NCBI GenBank assembly: GCA_902478455.1
Contig: CABSLJ010000037.1
Location: forward strand, 1-16,628
DNA: 16,628 nucleotides
Reading direction: 5' to 3'
Source: an uncultured Oscillospiraceae bacterium
Lineage (GTDB): Bacteria > Bacillota > Clostridia > Oscillospirales > Acutalibacteraceae
Shown: positions 13,389 through 16,628 of the stretch, one piece after another
Position numbering within the stretch: position 1 is the stretch's first letter
How the letters are laid out: every line of letters starts with the position of its first letter
Position numbers and translations under genes: made by a program
The notes under the pieces: generated by a model
The model's database searches: none
Told to the model about the DNA's origin: nothing
Seen by the model: the letters and a program-made list of their open reading frames with translations, nothing else

Positions 13389-16022
13389 ATGAGCCAAAAG
13401 TACGTATACCTTTTCTCGGAAGGTAACGGCAAAATGAGAGAACTGCTCGGAGGCAAGGGCGCGAACCTCGCGGAGATGACCGTGCTTGGCATGCCGGTAC
13501 CGCAGGGCTTTACCGTGACCACCGAGGCCTGCACCCGTTATTACGAGGACGGCAGGAAGATTGCGCCCGAGATTGAAGAGGAAATTTACAAGAATCTTGC
13601 CAAGATGGAAGAGATCGCCGGCAAGAAATTCGGCGACCCGAAGAACCCGCTGCTTGTGTCGGTCCGTTCGGGCGCGCGCGCTTCCATGCCCGGCATGATG
13701 GATACCATCCTCAACCTGGGCCTCAATGACACCGTCGTCGAGGGCCTGGCCGCTCTGACCAACAATCCCCGCTTCGCCTACGACTCTTATCGCCGCTTCA
13801 TCCAGATGTTCTCCGACGTCGTCATGGAGCTGCCCAAGTCGGAGTTCGAGCGGATCATTGACAAGATGAAGGAAGACAAAGGCGTCAAGATGGACACCGA
13901 GCTGACCGCCGACGATCTCAAGGAGATGGTGGTCGCTTTCAAGGCCTTCTACAAGGAGAGAAAAGGCTCCGACTTCCCCACCGAGCCCAAAGAACAGCTC
14001 ATGGAAGCCGTCAAGGCCGTTTTCCGTTCGTGGGACAACCCCCGCGCCAACGTCTACCGCCGCATGAACGACATCCCCTATTCCTGGGGCACCGCCGTCA
14101 ACGTGCAGACCATGGTCTTCGGCAACACCGGAGACACCTCCGGCACCGGCGTCGCCTTCACCCGCGACCCCGCCACCGGCGAAAAGAAGCTCTTCGGCGA
14201 GTTCCTGATGAACGCCCAGGGCGAGGACGTCGTGGCCGGTATCCGCACTCCCCAGACCATCGATCAGCTCAAGGACGTCATGCCCGAGGTGTACGAGCAG
14301 TTCGCCGCCACGGCGCAGCGCCTGGAGGATCACTACAAGGATATGCAGGACATGGAGTTTACCATTGAGAACGGCAAGCTCTACATGCTCCAGACCAGAA
14401 ACGGCAAGCGCACCGCCGCCGCCGCCCTCAAGATCGCCGTCGACCTCGTGGACGAAGGCATGATCTCCGAGGAAGAGGCCGTGCTCCGCGTGGAGCCCAA
14501 GCAGCTCGACGCGCTGCTGCATCCCCAGTTTGACGCCGCCGCCCTCAAGGCCGCGAAGCCCATCGGCAAGGGCCTGGCCGCTTCCCCCGGCGCCGCTTGC
14601 GGCAAGGTGGTCTTCACCGCCGAGGACGCCAAGGCGTGGGCCGAGAAGGGCGAGAAGGTGGTCCTGGTCCGTCTGGAGACCTCCCCTGAGGACATCGAAG
14701 GCATGGCCGCCGCCCAGGGTATCCTGACCGTCCGCGGCGGAATGACCTCCCACGCCGCCGTTGTGGCGCGCGGCATGGGCACCTGCTGCGTCTCCGGCTG
14801 CGGCGAAATCCAGATCAGCGAAGAGGACAAGTACTTCTCGCTGGGCGGAAAGACCATCAAGGAGGGCGACTACATCTCCCTTGACGGTTCCACCGGCGCG
14901 ATTTACGGCGAAGCCGTTCCGACGGTTGAGGCCGCCATCTCCGGCAACTTTGACCGCTTCATGAAGTGGGCCGACGCCGCCCGCGTGCTCAAGGTCCGCA
15001 CCAATGCCGACAATCCGCGCGACACCGCCCAGGCCGTCAAGTTCGGCGCCGAGGGTATCGGTTTGTGCCGCACCGAGCACATGTTCTTTGAAGGCGACCG
15101 CATCAAGGCTATCCGCGAGATGATCGTCTCCAAGACGGTTGAAGAGCGCAAAGCTGCTCTGGCCAAGATTCTTCCCCTTCAGCAGGGCGACTTCGAAGAG
15201 ATGTACCGCGTGCTGGAAGGCCGTCCCATGACCGTCCGTTTCCTCGATCCTCCGCTGCATGAGTTCGTCCCCACCAAGGAAGAGGATATCGTCGAACTCG
15301 CGGGCGAAATGAAGATCACTGTGGAAGACCTCAAGAACGTCATCGACGGTCTGCATGAGTTCAACCCGATGATGGGCCACCGCGGCTGCCGCCTGGCCGT
15401 CACCTATCCGGAAATCGCCGAGATGCAGACGACCGCCGTCATCAACGCGGCCATCGCCGTCAACAAGGAGCATCCGGATTACAACATCGTTCCCGAGATC
15501 ATGATCCCGCTCGTCGGCGAGGTCAAGGAGCTCAAATATGTCAAGGACGTCGTCACCGCGACGGCCGACAAGCTCATCGCCGAGGCCGGCGTGGATCTGA
15601 AGTACCACGTAGGCACCATGATTGAGATTCCGCGCGCCGCTCTGACCGCCGATGAGATCGCCGAGGAGGCCGAGTTCTTCAGCTTCGGCACCAACGATCT
15701 GACCCAGATGACCTTCGGCTTCAGCCGTGACGATGCCGGCAAGTTCCTCGAGTCCTACTATGAGACCAAGATTTACGAGTCCGATCCCTTCGCCCGTCTC
15801 GATCAGAAGGGCGTTGGCAAGCTCGTGAAGATGGCCGCCGATCTCGGCCGCAAGACCCGCCCCGACATCAAGCTGGGCATCTGCGGCGAGCACGGCGGAG
15901 ACCCGTCCTCCGTCGAGTTCTGCCACAATATCGGCCTGAACTATGTCTCCTGCTCGCCCTTCCGCGTGCCGATTGCCCGCCTCGCCGCCGCGCAGGCCGC
16001 CATCAAGGAGAAGAACGCGTAA
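13389..16022 (+). CDS. ppdK: Pyruvate, phosphate dikinase (877 aa)
   Basis: The enzyme interconverts pyruvate + ATP + Pi and PEP + AMP + PPi. In anaerobes it can run glycolytically using PPi, or supply PEP. The start at 13389 (MSQKYVYLF) has AGGAGGT 8 nt upstream. Domains are an ATP-grasp nucleotide-binding part (about 1-340), a mobile phosphohistidine domain with catalytic His455 in GGMTSHAAVVARG, and a C-terminal PEP/pyruvate barrel with Arg561 in LCRTEHMFF and the catalytic Cys832 in GICGEHGG. This numbering is within one residue of the Clostridium symbiosum enzyme (His455, Arg561, Cys831). The end CSPFRVPIARLAAAQAAI is typical. It is a single cytoplasmic gene with its own promoter and terminator. 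Codon use is extremely GC-biased: no TTA, CTA or TCA codon occurs, which opens a false 941-codon frame on the other strand. Confidence 0.98.
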   Translation: MSQKYVYLFSEGNGKMRELLGGKGANLAEMTVLGMPVPQGFTVTTEACTRYYEDGRKIAPEIEEEIYKNLAKMEEIAGKKFGDPKNPLLVSVRSGARASMPGMMDTILNLGLNDTVVEGLAALTNNPRFAYDSYRRFIQMFSDVVMELPKSEFERIIDKMKEDKGVKMDTELTADDLKEMVVAFKAFYKERKGSDFPTEPKEQLMEAVKAVFRSWDNPRANVYRRMNDIPYSWGTAVNVQTMVFGNTGDTSGTGVAFTRDPATGEKKLFGEFLMNAQGEDVVAGIRTPQTIDQLKDVMPEVYEQFAATAQRLEDHYKDMQDMEFTIENGKLYMLQTRNGKRTAAAALKIAVDLVDEGMISEEEAVLRVEPKQLDALLHPQFDAAALKAAKPIGKGLAASPGAACGKVVFTAEDAKAWAEKGEKVVLVRLETSPEDIEGMAAAQGILTVRGGMTSHAAVVARGMGTCCVSGCGEIQISEEDKYFSLGGKTIKEGDYISLDGSTGAIYGEAVPTVEAAISGNFDRFMKWADAARVLKVRTNADNPRDTAQAVKFGAEGIGLCRTEHMFFEGDRIKAIREMIVSKTVEERKAALAKILPLQQGDFEEMYRVLEGRPMTVRFLDPPLHEFVPTKEEDIVELAGEMKITVEDLKNVIDGLHEFNPMMGHRGCRLAVTYPEIAEMQTTAVINAAIAVNKEHPDYNIVPEIMIPLVGEVKELKYVKDVVTATADKLIAEAGVDLKYHVGTMIEIPRAALTADEIAEEAEFFSFGTNDLTQMTFGFSRDDAGKFLESYYETKIYESDPFARLDQKGVGKLVKMAADLGRKTRPDIKLGICGEHGGDPSSVEFCHNIGLNYVSCSPFRVPIARLAAAQAAIKEKNA

Positions 16023-16047
16023 ATCTCTGTTTTTCCATTGATCAAAA

Positions 16048-16080
16048 GTCGTCCGTCCCAAACGGGGCGGGCGGCTTTTT
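16048..16080 (+). terminator. Rho-independent terminator of ppdK
   Basis: GTCGTCCGTCCC (16048-16059... loop) pairs with GGGGCGGGCGGC through 12 bp including three G:U pairs, followed by TTTTT (16076-16080). It is 25 bp past the stop. The wobble pairs are all U on the 5' arm, so the reverse-strand hairpin would be weaker. Confidence 0.88.
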
Positions 16081-16278
16081 GTGTTTTGGGAAGCGGCAGA
16101 ATCACGGCGTCTCTTGGGAATACCCTGGAAATTCTGGAGTCCGGAGCCTGCCCTTGGGTGCAACTACCTGGAACGGGCTGTTGCCGACAAACTCAACATC
16201 GTGGAGGTTCTCGACCACATTTTTGCTAAAGAGGCCAAATCCAATGACACCCCCCTTTTTGAAAATAAATTTAAGACG
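16081..16278. other. Fragmentary region after ppdK, no intact gene
   Basis: Composition falls toward AT here. A plus-strand frame is open from 16081 to 16311. Its part 16159-16278 looks coding-like (GCNYLERAVADKLNIVEVLD, then HIFAKEAKSNDTPLFENKF) but has no plausible start, and the frame runs on into the opposite strand's terminator. I cannot identify the family. It may be the tail of a decayed gene. Confidence 0.3.
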
Positions 16279-16319
16279 AAAAAATACCACCACGGCTGTT
16301 TCAAACCATGATGGTATTT
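16279..16319 (-). terminator. Rho-independent terminator of the regulator remnant
   Basis: On the minus strand ATACCATCATGG (16317-16306) pairs with CCGTGGTGGTAT (16295-16284) over 12 bp with G:U pairs, followed by six T (16284-16279). It begins a few bases after the remnant's stop codon, as for an original intact gene. Confidence 0.85.
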
Positions 16320-16320
16320 C

Positions 16321-16470
16321 TCAAATTTCAAATTTATAGCCAATGCCGTAGACGCTTTTTACATAGTCCGGCAGATCGTGAGCAACCTTTAGCTTCTTCC
16401 GCAAGTTGCTCACATAGTTGTAGTGGTATTCTAATAATTTTCGACATAAAACTTCTATGTCAATTTCCAA
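16321..16470 (-). pseudogene. C-terminal stub of an OmpR/PhoB-type winged-helix response regulator
   Basis: A frame ending at TGA 16323-16321 reads ...VLCRKLLEYHYNYVSNLRKK, then LKVAHDLPDYVKSVYGIGYKFEI. This matches the end of the winged-helix DNA-binding domain of two-component regulators: the recognition helix (YNYVSNLRKKL, compare the usual VDVHISRLRKKL) and the wing hairpin (DYVKSVYGIGYKFE). Only about 45-50 residues are present; the receiver domain and the first half of the DNA-binding domain are missing. The remnant starts where the ABC exporter gene ends and overlaps its last 16 bases in another frame. The terminator still follows. The frame happens to stay open to the window edge, but upstream of about 16470 it is the shadow of the ABC gene. 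It is probably a recombination scar. Confidence 0.7.
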
Positions 16471-16628
16471 TTCTGGCTCTCTGTCTGTAGCTTCACCATG
16501 TGGGCATAGAGGCCGTTTTGTTCCAGCAGTGTTTCCGGTGCGCCTTCTTCCGCCACAGTTCCTTCCGAAAGCACCACGATCTTGTCCGCCCCGGCCACGG
16601 TGCGCATTCGGTGGGCGATCACCAGCAC
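16455..16628 (-). CDS. ABC exporter ATP-binding/permease subunit, C-terminal 57 residues (partial)
   Basis: The gene enters from the right edge, and only its last 57 codons are in view. VLVIAHRMRTVAGADKIVVL contains the H-loop (IAHRMRTV) of an ABC ATPase, and what follows (EGTVAEEGAPETLLEQNGLY, then AHMVKLQTESQNWKLT) is the standard end of half-transporter exporters of the MsbA/MdlB type with fused membrane and ATPase domains. Such proteins work as dimers in the membrane and export lipids, peptides or drugs; the substrate cannot be told from this tail. The stop at 16455 is directly followed by the response-regulator stub. Confidence 0.9.
   Translation of the reverse strand: MLVIAHRMRTVAGADKIVVLSEGTVAEEGAPETLLEQNGLYAHMVKLQTESQNWKLT

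Overview
The window looks like a chromosomal segment of a GC-rich, Gram-positive anaerobe of the class Clostridia. The nearest fit is the Oscillospirales/Ruminococcaceae side, but that is inference. The reasons are strong AGGAGG-type ribosome sites, sigma-A promoters, an AMP-forming pyruvate phosphate dikinase of the Clostridium type, a VanW-family protein, a stand-alone DUF1846 protein, a Mrp-type ATPase with an N-terminal Cys cluster, and the order prs - pth - mfd - foldase lipoprotein. The well-expressed genes avoid A/T-ending codons, and this opens long false reading frames on the opposite strand.

Layout. A tRNA-Ala(GGC) with a strong terminator opens the window (4-127), followed by about 450 bases in which I see no gene. 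From 582 to 2483 lies an accessory-looking patch of very small genes: a 74-residue protein with cysteines only at its two ends and a 106-residue double zinc-ribbon protein (both minus), a 44-residue acidic protein (plus), a 54-residue acidic protein (minus) and one doubtful 39-codon frame. Hairpins and a repeated heptamer lie between them. I cannot assign a function to any of these; this is the least explained part of the window. VanW (plus) and DUF1846 (minus) converge on a shared 16-bp hairpin. DUF1846 and the Mrp ATPase (plus) diverge from two well-formed sigma-A promoters. The Mrp gene ends in a terminator that faces the terminator of the next block.

The minus-strand block 12848 to 6330 is housekeeping: ribose-phosphate pyrophosphokinase (PRPP supply), peptidyl-tRNA hydrolase (ribosome recycling), transcription-repair coupling factor Mfd, and a secreted SurA/PrsA-like lipoprotein with its own promoter. 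Divergent from prs is ppdK (plus), encoding pyruvate phosphate dikinase with all expected catalytic residues. The 540-base prs-ppdK interval carries an extended -10 promoter and two inverted repeats that could be operators.

The right end (16081-16628) is different: more AT-rich and made of fragments. A stub of an OmpR/PhoB-type winged-helix regulator with its own terminator abuts the stop codon of an ABC exporter that runs off the window. This looks like a recombination or horizontal-transfer scar. I found no CRISPR array, complete insertion sequence, rRNA or prophage genes.
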